From: Acanthamoeba lenticulata
Lineage: Eukaryota > Discosea > Longamoebia > Acanthamoebidae
Reading direction: 5' to 3'
Length of the DNA: 24,576 nucleotides
NCBI GenBank assembly: GCA_002179805.1
Contig: NAVB01001424.1
Coordinates: 1-24,576 of the forward strand
A program made the translations under genes and the position numbers. Shown one piece after another: positions 9,434 through 19,560 of the stretch (positions are counted from its first letter, which is position 1; every line of letters starts with the position of its first letter). The notes beneath the pieces are model-generated. The model worked only from the letters and a program-made list of their open reading frames with translations. It was not told where the DNA came from and ran no database searches.

Positions 9434-9972
9434 CCTCGACGTTGTGCTGACTGTTTACAGTATATACAGATTTCAAACTGGTGTGGAGGAACCTACGAGA
9501 GTAGCGTCCGCGAAGAGAACAAGGAAGAAAAGAAATTGGAGAAGTGGAGACGAAGAAGAGAGCTGTGTGTGTGTGCGTCGAGAGGCGAGAGCCGTGTGGG
9601 AATGAGGAAGTAGACAACGGAGGGGGTGGTTTGTGTTTTTTGCCGGCGCGGCAAGAAGTCGCCTGCATTAGGCGGAAAGGTGATGAAATTTCGTGCCTAG
9701 ATCCGTAGTTGTCTAGCAGGCGGGCGCACTTCACCCGAATGCCTCCAACTTTTCTGTTGGTGCCTGCTGGCTTGCTCCGCTCGCTCCGTCTGTGATGTCT
9801 CCTCTGCGCTTGAGCGTGCTGCCTGATCAGAGACAGTCGTATCAACTGGGCAGAGTGGTAGCAATCGGCCTCCACATTCCATTCCTCATTGTTGGGATAG
9901 CTGGAAAAAGACATGTGAAGGAAAATTGGTTTTCTGGCCAACTTTTCCGTTGTGTCGCAGTTGCGCGAGGCG
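9434..9972. promoter_or_regulatory. 540-bp divergent region between two F-box genes
   Basis: No exon-like coding and no RNA gene could be recognised here. The sequence is of mixed composition: a G/A-rich part at 9500-9610 that could be the 5' UTR of the minus gene, and a less biased part at 9620-9970. TATATA at 9461-9466, within a near-palindromic TGTATATACA context, sits about 30 bases before the minus-strand start codon. It presumably drives both F-box genes. Confidence 0.45.
9461..9466 (-). promoter_or_regulatory. TATA-like element upstream of F-box/MORN gene
   Basis: TATATA lies 28-33 bases upstream of the ATG at 9433. A TATA box so close to the ATG would leave almost no 5' UTR, so it may be a chance match. 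Confidence 0.25.
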
Positions 9973-11897
9973 ATGGCTCAAGAGGTGGAAGGACCGCAGG
10001 GTCCGCTTACGGTGGTGGTTGGGGGTTGGACCGTGGTGCTGGAGCAATTGCCCCTCGAGGAGGGGGCTTATCCCCTGCGCGTTCGGGTGGGCGCCGATGG
10101 CTCCCTCCCCGTCCAGGAGGTTCGTCTTTTTGAGCCTTGGCTCGCAGCAGTACACCACCACTGACAACCGTGTCCTGTAGGTCGTGTTCAAGCGACCACC
10201 ACCAAGTGTTGTCCACACCAAGGTGGCGGCCAGTGAAGGCAGAGCCAAGGGGAGCGACGCGACCACCACAGCCTCACGCAAGGTGGCCGTGGCCAGCCCA
10301 AGCGCAGAGTGCGACCAGCCCGACGCTGGAGTAGGCCTCAACGACCTGCCCCTGGAACTCAAACACCACATCCTCTCCTTCCTCGGCCCCACCGACCTCG
10401 TGCTCCGGTACCAGCTTTCCTCGAACTCTCCCCTAAACTCTCCCCCTAAATTGTCTTGCAAGAGTGACTCATGACCGCTTATGTCTCCTTCTTCATCTTT
10501 TGCATCTTTCATCTTTTTCTTCCTCGGCACGCGTAGTGCGGGTCTCATATCAGAGCACTGGCGACAGCTAACAGAAGATGCTGCATTGTGGCATTCACTA
10601 CACAACACGCTATTTGGAGGCCCGCCCGTGAACGTGGCCAAGGTCAAGCTGGTACGTCGGCCCCCAGCCTCGCCTCGCCTTGCCTCGTTTGCTGACTCAG
10701 TGAGGTTCTTGCCGAGAGCAGAGCGGTCGGGCGCCTATCTCGTGGTTCAAGTCGTTTCGCTACCTCTTCAAGGAGCAGCGCCTGGCCAAGCTGGAGCTGC
10801 AACATGCCATCGACGACCGACGCGAGTTGCTACAACACGCCATCGCCGTCGAGACCAGCAAGTTCGAGGCCCACAAGCGGGGCTTGGAGGCTGCCTATGC
10901 TCAGGCTGTCGCCGACATCAACACCGTACCCATCACCGCAGCGCTGCTCCAACCTCCCGAGTTGTCGCAGCAGGAGCTTGCTCACAATCGTGAATCCTCT
11001 TGCGCAGGAGCACATCCACGGCGCGCTTCGACGAGCATGCAAGAACGGCAGTATTGTTGTAGTGCGTCGAATCCTCTCAGAAAATCCCCACATGCATGCC
11101 AACTCGCAGCTCGCCTTCCCCAACCTCACTCCGCTCGCCGTCGCAGCGCGATACGGTATGGTCGTCTACTGCTCTTCAAATCAAATTAGTATTTTTAAAT
11201 ATCATTATTTATTTATTTATTTAATGCATTTTTTCATACTGCCAAAAAGGTCCCGTTTTTACTTGATTCTAATGTTGCTACATATCATGAACCATCATTA
11301 TTTTACAGGCCAGGTAGAGGTAGCGCGCTACCTGATGAGCAAGGGCGCCCGGCCAGATAGTCACACCGTGCAGGTGGCTGTCGAGACGGGCCACGAGGAA
11401 GTCGTTCGGCTGTTCCTCCGGGCTGGGTTCAGTCATGCCGACTGCGGGCCGCTGCTCCTCCTGGCTGTACACCGCAATCAACTCGCAATTGGTTCCTTTC
11501 CTGCACAATTGTTTTGAATTATATTATTATTTATTTATTTTATCCAATAATTCTTTTTTATCATTTTGAATGCTTAAGGACTCGGGAATTGTTGTCTTGT
11601 GCAGCCAAGCTGTTGCTTGAGCATGGAGCGCATCAGCACATCAACAACGCCGGGGCTGGGCCCAAAGAGCTTCCCCTTCACGCGGCCGTGGCGCGGGGTC
11701 ATCACGAGATGGTCAAGCTGCTGCTGGCCCACGGCGCCGATGTGCGCCTTCGCGCTCCAGCGGGCGACCGGGGCCAGTCCGCCGTCGACCTGGCACGTCA
11801 CCGTGCTGCCATCCTGGCCACCCTTCTCGCCCATGAAACCGGCAGGCAGCCAGAGGCAGATGACGAGGAGGCAGAAGCAGCAGAGCCCAGGCTGTAG
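9973..11897 (+). CDS. F-box protein with coiled coil and ankyrin repeats
   Basis: Exons: 9973-10119, 10181-10407, 10537-10651, 10722-10925, 11008-11155, 11309-11491, 11605-11897; 438 residues, every join in phase. The N-terminal 49 residues (TVVVGGWTVVLEQLPL) and a linker are of unknown family. The F-box begins at about 102, LNDLPLELKHHILSFLGPTD, and continues with EHWRQLTEDAALWHSL. Residues about 164-231 form a charged helical, probably coiled-coil segment (KEQRLAKLELQHAIDDRREL). Ankyrin repeats run from about 232 to 415, with helix pairs such as LTPLAVAARYGQVEVARYL, GHEEVVRLFLRAG, NQLAIAKLLLEHGA and GHHEMVKLLLAHGADV. The C-terminus is acidic. It is probably an SCF substrate adaptor, with the ankyrin repeats as the substrate-binding part. 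AT-rich introns (11156-11308, 11492-11604) are typical of this window. Confidence 0.9.
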
Positions 11898-11926
11898 CGT
11901 TCTTGCCACATCATTTCCATTTGTCA

Positions 11927-11932
11927 AATAAA
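11927..11932 (+). terminator. Polyadenylation signal, F-box/ankyrin gene
   Basis: AATAAA occurs 30 bases after the TAG stop of the F-box/ankyrin gene, a normal distance for a poly(A) signal. Confidence 0.6.
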
Positions 11933-12108
11933 ATTTTACCACTAAAAACGGAATGGTACCACATCCAAAGTGGCCATTTGTAAATCATTCCTGACTTTTT
12001 TTTAAGATTTTCGATTGGCTGGTGGTTGCAGGGAATGATGTGTAAACTCAATTTAACTGTCTGAACCTCCGAGCAGGCTTGTTGTGGCGCTGGTTGAAAG
12101 AAAGTGCG

Positions 12109-13167
12109 ATGAAGAGGACCATACGAGCTGACGGTGATGAAAAGGAACACATGCCGCTGCCAGCCACGAAAGTGGCGCGCGTGGACAGTGAAGAGGAGGA
12201 AGTTTCAGGTGGTGTGGTGAGCCTGGAGAGCGTGGGCGACGACGTGTTGATGCTCATCATGGAGTGGGCCGGCTTTAAGGCGAGCCTGCGCGCCTTCTTC
12301 CTGGCCAACCACCGCCTGCATGGACTCGTGTGCCGTCATCAAGCGCTGTGGCGCAAGGGCTACGAGAAGCTGTTTCAGCTCTCCAAAAACACCCACAAGG
12401 GCGAGAAGAGGCAGAGAGAGAAAGACGGCAAGAAGAGCTACCCACTGCCCGCAGTGGCGGACTACTTTGTGGCCTACGTGGAGACCATGCGCAAGTGGGC
12501 GAACGCCTTTAAGTTCTTGGAGGACGGCGTGCCGTTGGCCGAGAGTGACGGCGGGCTTGTCGTCAAAGTCGATTTCTTCGGGCGCGCGACATGGGAAGGC
12601 TACGGCGTCGGGTGTGGCCGGGCGGGCGAGTACACCAGCCTCCACTGCCTTGCAGGTTGGTGTCCTCCTGAGCTCTGGCATAATCACCACGTTTCTGGTG
12701 GTATTGCTGACTGCCAGTTGTTGGCGTTCTCGTCTTGGTGCGCAGGCAAGGGCAAGCTCGTGCTGGGGTTCAAGGACGGCGAGCTGGTGGCTGACGTCAT
12801 CGGCTACGAGAGTTCTGCTAGTGGCCGATGTGAACGTGTTCGTCGCTGTGACGTGGAGCAGGAAGAGGACGATGATGAGGACGATGATGAGGACGATGAC
12901 GAGGATGGTGAAGAGAAAGAGAAGGACAAAGACGAAGAGGACAAGGAGGCAGTGAAAAAGAAGAGGCAAGAAGCCATAGACTATCCCAGCCGCTGGGTCG
13001 ACACCAAGTTGGCCAAGCTGCGGGACTGCTCGATGTTCTTTGAGCCCGTGACCTACCACCTGCACGTGGGCTTCCGTAAGAGCTTCCGCGGCCAAGAGAC
13101 GCGCCAGAGCCGCTGGTGCACCGGTGGCGGAACCTGTCGCTTCTGGCATGAAGACATGGAGTGGTGA
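12109..13167 (+). CDS. F-box-like protein with central acidic repeat tract
   Basis: Exons: 12109-12655 and 12746-13167; 322 residues. The frame also stays open through the 90-nt intron, but splicing (donor GTTGGT, acceptor GCGCAG) turns a poor stretch into LHCLAGKGKLVLGFKDGEL, which looks coding. The N-terminal part is charged; an F-box-like motif lies at about 39-90: SLESVGDDVLMLIMEWAGFK, then FFLANHRLHGLVCRHQALWRKGY. The rest (AVADYFVAYVETMRKWANAFKF..., FFEPVTYHLHVGFRKSF) matches no family I recognise. A run of Asp/Glu encoded by 12-bp tandem repeats (12865-12906) precedes a Lys-rich segment. The start is the first ATG, which opens a basic KR-rich N-terminus. It is the third F-box-type gene in a row, so likely another SCF adaptor, though the F-box is weaker than in its neighbours. 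Confidence 0.72.
   Translation: MKRTIRADGDEKEHMPLPATKVARVDSEEEEVSGGVVSLESVGDDVLMLIMEWAGFKASLRAFFLANHRLHGLVCRHQALWRKGYEKLFQLSKNTHKGEKRQREKDGKKSYPLPAVADYFVAYVETMRKWANAFKFLEDGVPLAESDGGLVVKVDFFGRATWEGYGVGCGRAGEYTSLHCLAGWCPPELWHNHHVSGGIADCQLLAFSSWCAGKGKLVLGFKDGELVADVIGYESSASGRCERVRRCDVEQEEDDDEDDDEDDDEDGEEKEKDKDEEDKEAVKKKRQEAIDYPSRWVDTKLAKLRDCSMFFEPVTYHLHVGFRKSFRGQETRQSRWCTGGGTCRFWHEDMEW
12865..12906 (+). repeat. 12-bp coding tandem repeat (GAGGACGATGAT)
   Basis: Two exact units and a third with one change (12865-12876, 12877-12888, 12889-12900) encode an Asp/Glu tract in the third F-box-like gene. Repeat number could vary between strains without breaking the frame. Confidence 0.85.
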
Positions 13168-13285
13168 ACACCTCTTTGTTTTTGTAATTTCAAAAACCCT
13201 TTGCCAAATTTTTTAATTTTTTGATTTCTTCTGAACTTGAAAAGGTGATTTGCGGATTTTGTATGTTCTTCTCTTGCACCCGAAC

Positions 13286-14485
13286 ATGCAAACGCGACGC
13301 ACCTGCTGGAAGCCCACAGTGCTCGCTCTTCGCAGTGATGCCGTAGGTGATGACACTCGTAACGCCGCACCACTAACGGATGTGGCTGCCCTGGAGGCAC
13401 CCACCTACCGATTCGACCATAGGAAGGACTTGACTTGTTTTGGTGGCGTGCGGCCGTGGCTGCGCAAGGGCGAGGAGTGGCCCCAGTGCGGCAAGTGCCA
13501 ACAACCGATGCAGTTCTACCTGCAGCTCGATTTTCGCTTTGCCCCCAGTGCAGCCCAGGCCCAGTACGCGGGCGATGGTGCGCTGCTGCCCCAAGCCAAC
13601 AACAATTATGACCCAAGAGGGGAACTTGACTCGTGCTCTCTTGGCTCAAAAAGATGTATGCAAGCTGCTGCAGTTCTTCTGCTGCCTGTACGACTGCCGC
13701 TATGAGTTTGGTTACGGCCCGGACTGCTCCATGGCCTGCGTCCGCTGGGTGCCAGTCCCGCCAGCACCTGCGCCGCCGAGCCTTTTCGCCCTGGCCGCAG
13801 CACGAGTGGCCATTCTCCTTCCAACCTTGAGTCCTGGTGCCATGTGGCTCTACTCAAGCTGCAGCTTCACGTGCTCACATGTTCTACATGCGCGCATGTT
13901 CATCCAGCCCAGCGCAAAGTTGTGGAGCAGACGAGCCTGGCAGACGTGGTGCTGCACGCCCAGGCTCTCTTGGCCGACATCGCCCACAACGAAGACACCG
14001 AGGCCCAGTTGGCTAGACGGCCGCCAGATCCGACCCAGGTCAAGACAAACAACCAATGGGAACATCCTGGGCTCTTTCCCATGCGACAGCTGATTGGGTG
14101 GGAGCCCCACGATGACTGGCCCTGCAGATACGAAGAGTTGGACCCGACATGTCCCCTCACAGATGAACCACAAGAGCAGTTCCACTGTTGTAAGCTTGGC
14201 GGCTGGCCCGCCTGGGAAGACGGTACTTGGAGTTGTGGTGGCGTATGATTGGTTAGACTCTCAACTCACGCACGTCCTCATGGTGGCGCGCAAGGCAACC
14301 CCGGGTATGAAGAATGCAGTGTCTGTGGCGCCGAGATGAGGAATGTAGTGTTCAGCATCTGTCACGACTTCACTTCTGACGCGGATCAACTTTTCCCCTA
14401 CGACTGGGGAGACAACGGCACCGGCCACATCCAGCAGTGCCCCAACCACATCCACCAGCTCAGGTTTATTCCTGAGTACGCGTGA
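13286..14485 (+). CDS. DUF1963 (YwqG-like) protein with cysteine pairs
   Basis: Exons: 13286-13577, 13654-13836, 13908-14222, 14295-14485; 326 residues. The N-terminal half has FGGVRPWLRKGEEWP (52-66), the CGKC pair (68-71) and MQFYLQLDF (75-83), matching the DUF1963 core (GGxPxxPxxxxWPxCxxC...fxxQLD). Next is LLQFFCCLYDC. The C-terminal half has KLGGWPAW, CSVCGAEMRNVVFSI and WGDNGTGHIQQCPNH, again the family pattern, where cysteine pairs suggest metal binding. Function of the family is unknown; bacterial members include YwqG. Exon 2 is the least certain: a different frame there reads HEWPFSF, also reminiscent of the family, so the junctions around 13740-13836 may be wrong. The start is the first ATG of the open frame. 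Confidence 0.75.
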
Positions 14486-14506
14486 CTGGCTCCCTTTTTT
14501 TAAAAA

Positions 14507-14512
14507 AATAAA
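14507..14512 (+). terminator. Polyadenylation signal, DUF1963 gene
   Basis: AATAAA is 22 bases after the stop codon. The gene meets the next minus-strand gene tail to tail with only 91 bases between stops. Confidence 0.5.
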
Positions 14513-14576
14513 TGAATATATATTATAAACTAATAAAAGTAGATTGTAAAGCTAACAAATCGGGACAAATGCGTGG

Positions 14577-16254
14577 TCAGAGAGCCTCTCCACTGTCGTC
14601 CTCGTCTACGCTGAAGTTCACGCTGCCATCGCCGCTTCTCGATCGCTTTCGCCACCAGGCGGCGACCACGCCGGCGATGAGCACAGCCACCACGGCGCCC
14701 ACGGCCACCGGCACGGCCACGGCAACGGCCACAACCGCCGAGGAGTCGCCACCTCCGCCATCGCCCTTGCTGGAGGACCCCAGAAGCGTGCCCAGGCCGA
14801 TGCTCGGGTCGTAGACCACCGTCTGGCGGAAGGGCGGGAACCGCAGCACCAACACCACGGAGGCTGCGCTGGAACGCACGAACAAGACGTCGTGCGTGAT
14901 GGCGGCAAAGGTGCCGTCGACGAGGGCCACATCAAACACTTCCACAGTCACGACCGACGACCCGAGGCGAACAAAGTAGGTGGTCATGTTGGCCTTGGGC
15001 ATGTTGATCGCGCGAGCCACGGATTGAGCTGTCAATGAGCCAGACGCCACACGTGCCACCTCGTACCGCAGCTCCAAGCCGGTGTTGAGGACGGAGTCAG
15101 GCGCGGATGAGCTTGTCAAGTTGACCGACCACTTGACAACGCCCTTGGGCACATCGTAGGGCAGCCCGAAGAAGTTGCCCGAAGTGTTGGCAAAGGCGAA
15201 CGTGAACGCCTGCTGCACGCTCGTGTTGGTAGCGCTGATCTGCGCGGCATAAGCGTAGGTCGTCGACACGAGTTTGCCGTCGGCCGACTTGGTCTCTGAC
15301 GTCGTCACGTCGTATCCTGCGGTTGAACCAGAGATCAGCGTCCAGAGTTAAACGACAGAAGACGAAGAAGTGTTTACCAACGTCACCGGCAGCGACGGTG
15401 GTGCTGCCCAACTTCAAGTCGACGAAGCTGGCCCTGGCGTTGGATTCAGCGGAATCCTCGGCGGACACGTTGACTGAAGGCGCTTGCTGGTCAAAGATCG
15501 CCGTCACGTTGGCACTGGCCTTGATCTCGCCCGGCGGTGGTGCCACCGTGTAGGTTGGCTGTGGGCGAGGACTCACCGAGGGCGAGGGCGAGGACAAGGG
15601 CGCACAGCCCAAGAGCGTCATGTAGACCGTGAGATCCGCCTGGACTGACCAAGTGCTGCCATCGGTCGAGCTAGCGAAGCCGTTGTATTGGATTGGTGCA
15701 TAAGGCGTCGAGATATAGGGAAGGCTCAGGCGGATGCTCATGTCGGGCATGTACACCACCAGCCAGTAGTCGCCCGCAGAGAACTTAGCATTATTGGGGT
15801 TGGAAGCCGCGTAGGTTTGCGTCGTGTTGGCGACTCCGTTGGGCAAAACGATATCAGAGACGTTGAAAGTCAACAGCGCAGGCCCATGAGCCGGGTAAGA
15901 GCTGCTCTGGTTGTTGCGGCGGACCTCCGCTGAGCCAAGTGCGATATCATCTGCACGCGGCCGCGATGTCGTCACAAAATGATACGGGTCACAGCCCGAG
16001 ATCTACTTGAGGGGAGGTGGCGCACTGATGTTGTTGTTTGTGAGCTGGATGGTGAAGGCGGTGAGTGTCAGGTAGTCATGCTTCACTTGAAAGGCCTGGG
16101 CCACATAGGTCGCGGTCTCGTATTCGGCCTTGGCGGTGACCGAGCTCAAGATTTCTGGGTTCCCGCAAGTAGCGGCCTCGACCCCGGGGAACTGCACTTG
16201 TGTCGAAAGGAGAACGACCACGAACAACAACAACAACTCAACGATCCGCGCCAT
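14577..16254 (-). CDS. Secreted-type single-pass membrane protein, family unknown
   Basis: Exons (minus): 16254-16026, 15950-15378, 15316-14577; 513 residues. A clear signal peptide (MARIVELLLLFVVVLLSTQ, cleavage near 27, before ATCG) starts the protein. The ectodomain has many NxS/T sites (for example NTT, NVS, NTS, NMT) and two lobes separated by a Ser/Pro linker at about 196-216 (SPSPSVSPRPQPTYTVAPPP). Near the C-terminus lies a Gly-rich linker, a membrane helix of Ala/Val (about 461-489) and a 24-residue cytosolic tail starting RKRSRSGD and ending in acidic residues. This is type I topology, suggesting a cell-surface protein. I do not recognise the family. Donor GTGCGC at 16025 was chosen because it alone keeps phase with exon 2. 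Confidence 0.72.
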
Positions 16255-16513
16255 TGTGTGTCTTGCATGAACTCGCCAAAGAGGAAAATGGTATGGACCA
16301 ACGCCCTTGGTGGAGTTTTGTCTTTGCTCCGCCAAAAAGTTGCCAAGAAGATGAGCAGCTTCAGTTCAAGGTCCACTAATTTTGTGCACCCCACGGAGAT
16401 CGCCAGACACGCGACCAGGATCGATGCTGATGAAGCTGGTAACCACCAGCCTCGTGGTGAAACAATAAATACAAATGATCTGGAGACACAGTGTGTGGGA
16501 CAGAGGTTCGTCT
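16255..16513. other. Spacer between minus-strand genes
   Basis: These 259 bases hold the promoter of the type I membrane protein gene and the 3' region of the next gene. I see no convincing exon, although a donor-like GTGAAG at the end of the neighbouring last exon (16516) leaves open a small extra 3' exon. Confidence 0.35.
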
Positions 16514-18118
16514 TCACCCTCGGTTGCGGTCGGCAAAGCTCCAGGGGCCGTGGGTGACGATGTTGTAGAGCTCCATGCACTGCTCCAAGATGACCGGATC
16601 CCACTCGCCATCGCCATCGTGGGTCGAGTAGACGCGGAAGGACCACTCTGGGTTGGCTGCGCAAGGCCAAGGGAGGAGGAGCAAAGGCAGGATGAGCACA
16701 ACAAGATGGTGATGATGAAGGTGATGAGGCACGACGAACTCGGTGGGGTGACGCCGGCGAGGGCCTCCTCGTAGGAGTTGTAGACGAGGTAGATGATGCT
16801 CTCCAGCTTCGTCTGGTGAGGCGGCACGCCGATGATGTTCCACTCAAAGGACAGCACCCACATGAACTTGTTGGCCGTGATCTTCAGCGGGTCCGAGTCC
16901 TGAAGAAGAAGATGAAGAGCATGATGATGATGATGCTGCCGATGCTCATGACAATGATGTCAGGCACGTACCGCGTAGGTGGGGAGGAAGTAGCTGAGGC
17001 CGCCGTAGATCTGTCGTCCGTCGCCGATGGTGGACAGCTCCTTCTGGAAGGGCAGCGTGTAGACCTTGCTTGTGTGGCCGAACCGGCCGACCGGCGTGCT
17101 AAAGGCAGTGTTGACGAAGAAGTCTGCCAAACCAGAATAAGGAAGGCTCCAATCAGATTTTTGTTTTGAATAAACAAATTCATCAGAACATCCAAACTAA
17201 ATCTAAAACTTGGCAAAAAAAACTCAAAAGAAAAAAAAAGAAAAAAACAGACCTTGCTCCACTTTCTGCTTGCTGCCCTGTCGGTGCGCGGGCGTTGGCT
17301 CCATGGGCATGGCAAAGGCAATGGCCTCATTCGCGCTCCTGAACTTAAAGTCCAGCCTCGTGGTGTGCGTCGAGTTGGTCCCGTTGCCCGTCGAGATGAG
17401 ATAGTTTCGCGTGCGCAAGCTGATCCCCAACCGCGAGAAGTCCTGATATCATTCCACAACAATTTAAAAATAGATATGAAATTCATCAAATACATTCCAG
17501 AAAGAATAACGGCTTTTGATTGGGCAACAGTTGACAGTCAATCTTAAATGAACAAAAAATAAACGGACAACAATATCGATACGGACAATAGATTGCTCCA
17601 GGTACCTTGCTGGCGGTGTCAAAGGTCTTTTGCTGCCAGACGCGGAAGCGCTGCGTTTGCTGGTCCAGCTTGAGGGCGAGCGGGTTGGCCGGGTTGTAAA
17701 AGTAGGCGTAGGCCTTGGGGTTCGCCGCCACGCCCGCGAGGTAGGCCAGGAAGTTGCGCACGCCCGAGTCGCGCTGGGCCCACACCTGCGGGTCGAGGTC
17801 CACTTGGTACTCTTGTGTGTGCTGAATGCGCGGACGCCACCCGCCCGGCTCTGGGCCTGGTGACGACGGATAAAAGAGGACGCCGAGCACGAGGGCCAGC
17901 CCGACGAGGGCGACCAGGCCGAGGCCGCCTGCGAGGAAGAGAATTCTGTTTTTGTTTGCCGGAGAAGAGGAAGAAGAAGGGCCGTCGTCACGAGGAACGA
18001 ACGGGTTCGGCAACTTGAGCGGCTGCTTCTCCTTGTCCTGTTCGTCGTCGGTGGGCGGCAGGTCATCCTCAAGCGAACCGTAGTAAGCGGCCTGCTGGTA
18101 CCCCGTCTTCTTGGACAT
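16514..18118 (-). CDS. Type II membrane protein with glycosylated C-terminal ectodomain, family unknown
   Basis: Exons (minus): 18118-17606, 17442-17253, 17123-16972, 16899-16740, 16656-16514; 385 residues. The N-terminus is a charged, probably cytosolic region of about 58 residues with KLPNPF and a Ser run, followed by one membrane helix (about 59-83, ILFLAGGLGLVALVGLALVL) and no signal peptide. The rest is an ectodomain with N-glycosylation sites (NGTNST) and motifs such as FYNPANPLALKLDQQTQRF, GRQIYGGLSYFLPTY, WVLSFEWNIIGVP and EWSFRVYSTHDGDGEWDP. I do not recognise the family. An in-frame ATG exists at 18283, but it would leave only 31 bases after the upstream gene's stop, so 18118 is preferred. 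The last join (donor GTTCGT at 16739) is inferred from phase. Confidence 0.68.
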
Positions 18119-18314
18119 GATGCTCTTCCTCTTGTTCTCTTGCTCGTGACTGCTGCCCCTTTTGTTGTGTTTTGTTTGATCGACGGTTTCCAAGTGTTCG
18201 CGAATCGCGTTTTGCCAAAGCTCGGAACGAGACCAGTAACAAGGCGAAAGAGCATGGAAAAACAAGAAGGTTGTTGTTCCCATTCCCCAAGCTTGTAGCT
18301 GAGTGGAGTTTCTC

Positions 18315-19265
18315 TTAGGGCGAATCAGGAGGACAGCCCTTCTGGATGAGGTTCTTGCAGTAGGTCGGCAGCTTGAAGAGAGACGGGTCCTGCGGCCCCA
18401 GCACGACGTCCAGGTAGTCCGTGGCGCCCGGGTCCTCAGCTTGGTTGGTGCTCCTCACTGCCCCGCCATCGCCAAACACAACCGACCAATCGACCGCGTG
18501 TTTTAAGTCTCGGGGCCGCATCCTCGCCAGCAAGTGCAACACGAGAGACGTACGTGGTGTGTGGATGGCGTCGCTCCGGGCAAAGTAGTCGATGCCCAGT
18601 TCAACGAGCGTCCACTTGTCCGCGTAGAGGCCGCGGAAGTTCTGCGCGCCATCGTAGGCCGCCGACTGCAGCCACCAGGGCGAGACTGCGAGGTGGAAGG
18701 TGGCGTAGAGACATCAGTCGTGAGGGTGTCCAAGGACGCACAAGCCAGAAGAGGGGGCCTATTGGTACTGGTCGGGAGGTCGCTGTGGTCGAGGAAGCAA
18801 GCCTGCTCGTCGGGAAAGGTCATCCACACCTGGTTGTTGGCGAAGATGATGCTGCAGTTGAGCGACCACTGGTCCTGCGTGCTGTAGTACCCGTTCATGA
18901 AGTCGGTCCTGTTCTCATGCGTGTCGCACTTCATCAGCGAAATCACCGTGACGACACGAGAGTGTGGTGCAGGCGATGTACCTGGTCCAGCCATGGGGCC
19001 AATCGTAGTAGAACTTGGTCCACCAGATGTGGTCATTAAAGGGGTTGATCTTGGCTTGCGTGGAGTTCCACTGGAACGGCCACACGGGCGCGCTCTTGTT
19101 GTTCTCAGGGCCAGGCACGGCAGCAAAGTAGTGCGCCTTGCCCGCGCCCTCCGGCGACAGCGGCAGGCCGCGAGAGGCCCACGCATGGGCCAGCGGAGCG
19201 TTCAGCGACGCGGCCAAGACGCCCAGCGCAACAACAACAACGAGCAGTGTGCTCAAGGAATACAT
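18315..19265 (-). CDS. Small secreted Trp/Cys-containing protein, family unknown
   Basis: Exons (minus): 19265-18982, 18908-18769, 18685-18554, 18457-18315; 232 residues. A signal peptide (MYSLSTLLVVVVALGVLAA, cleavage near 28) and no other membrane segment point to secretion or a lumenal location. The mature part is rich in aromatic residues: VWPFQWNSTQ, DHIWWTKFYYDWPHGWTRTDF, then LNCSIIFANNQVWMTFPDEQACFLD, SPWWLQSAAYDGAQNFRGLY and TYCKNLIQKGC. Paired cysteines suggest disulfides; the NST, NCS and NKS sites suggest glycosylation. The first intron uses the acceptor GAACAG at 18909: the nearer AG at 18929 would break the frame. I cannot name the family. Confidence 0.7.
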
Positions 19266-19560
19266 GGGCTGGCAGGCAAAGAAGAAGAGGGGAGGCGGTG
19301 TGGTTTGTGTGTTGGCTGCGCAACAAGCCTTTTATCAAAACTCCGCAGCCTTGGCCAACAATTTTCGGAGCCGTTTTCTTTATCGGCGCTTCGGCCTCTC
19401 CGTTGGGTGAAGAAGGCTCTTCTTCTGCTCCAGCTGCTGTTCTGCATCTCTTCTCAACTTCTCTCTCTCTCTCTCTCTTTTGCTCTCTCTCCTCGCGCTG
19501 GTCCCTTGCGGGCCCTCCTTCCCTCGTTTACACAATCACTATTTACACACACGCGCGCCT
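19266..19560. other. Spacer between minus-strand genes
   Basis: This contains the promoter and 5' UTR of the small secreted protein gene and the 3' UTR of the LPCAT gene. A CT dinucleotide run (TCTCTCTCTC, about 19460-19478) is the only marked feature. Confidence 0.4.

Noticed and set aside
9434..9972. Possible small gene or tRNA in the divergent F-box spacer
   Set aside because: No T-loop GGTTCRANYCC with a matching acceptor stem was found, and the open frames start with non-ATG codons and lack codon bias.
13748..13830. Alternative reading HEWPFSF within DUF1963 exon 2
   Set aside because: It resembles a family motif, but the frame hits a stop at once and I found no pair of splice sites that uses it and keeps both neighbours in phase.
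18119..18283. Upstream in-frame ATG for the type II membrane protein
   Set aside because: It would start 31 bases from the upstream gene's stop and adds a Cys/His-containing stretch that does not look coding; the 18118 ATG begins the clearly biased sequence.
18929..18980. Shorter first intron for the small secreted protein gene
   Set aside because: An AG after GATGAAG gives a 53-nt intron that shifts the frame; the acceptor at 18909 restores it.
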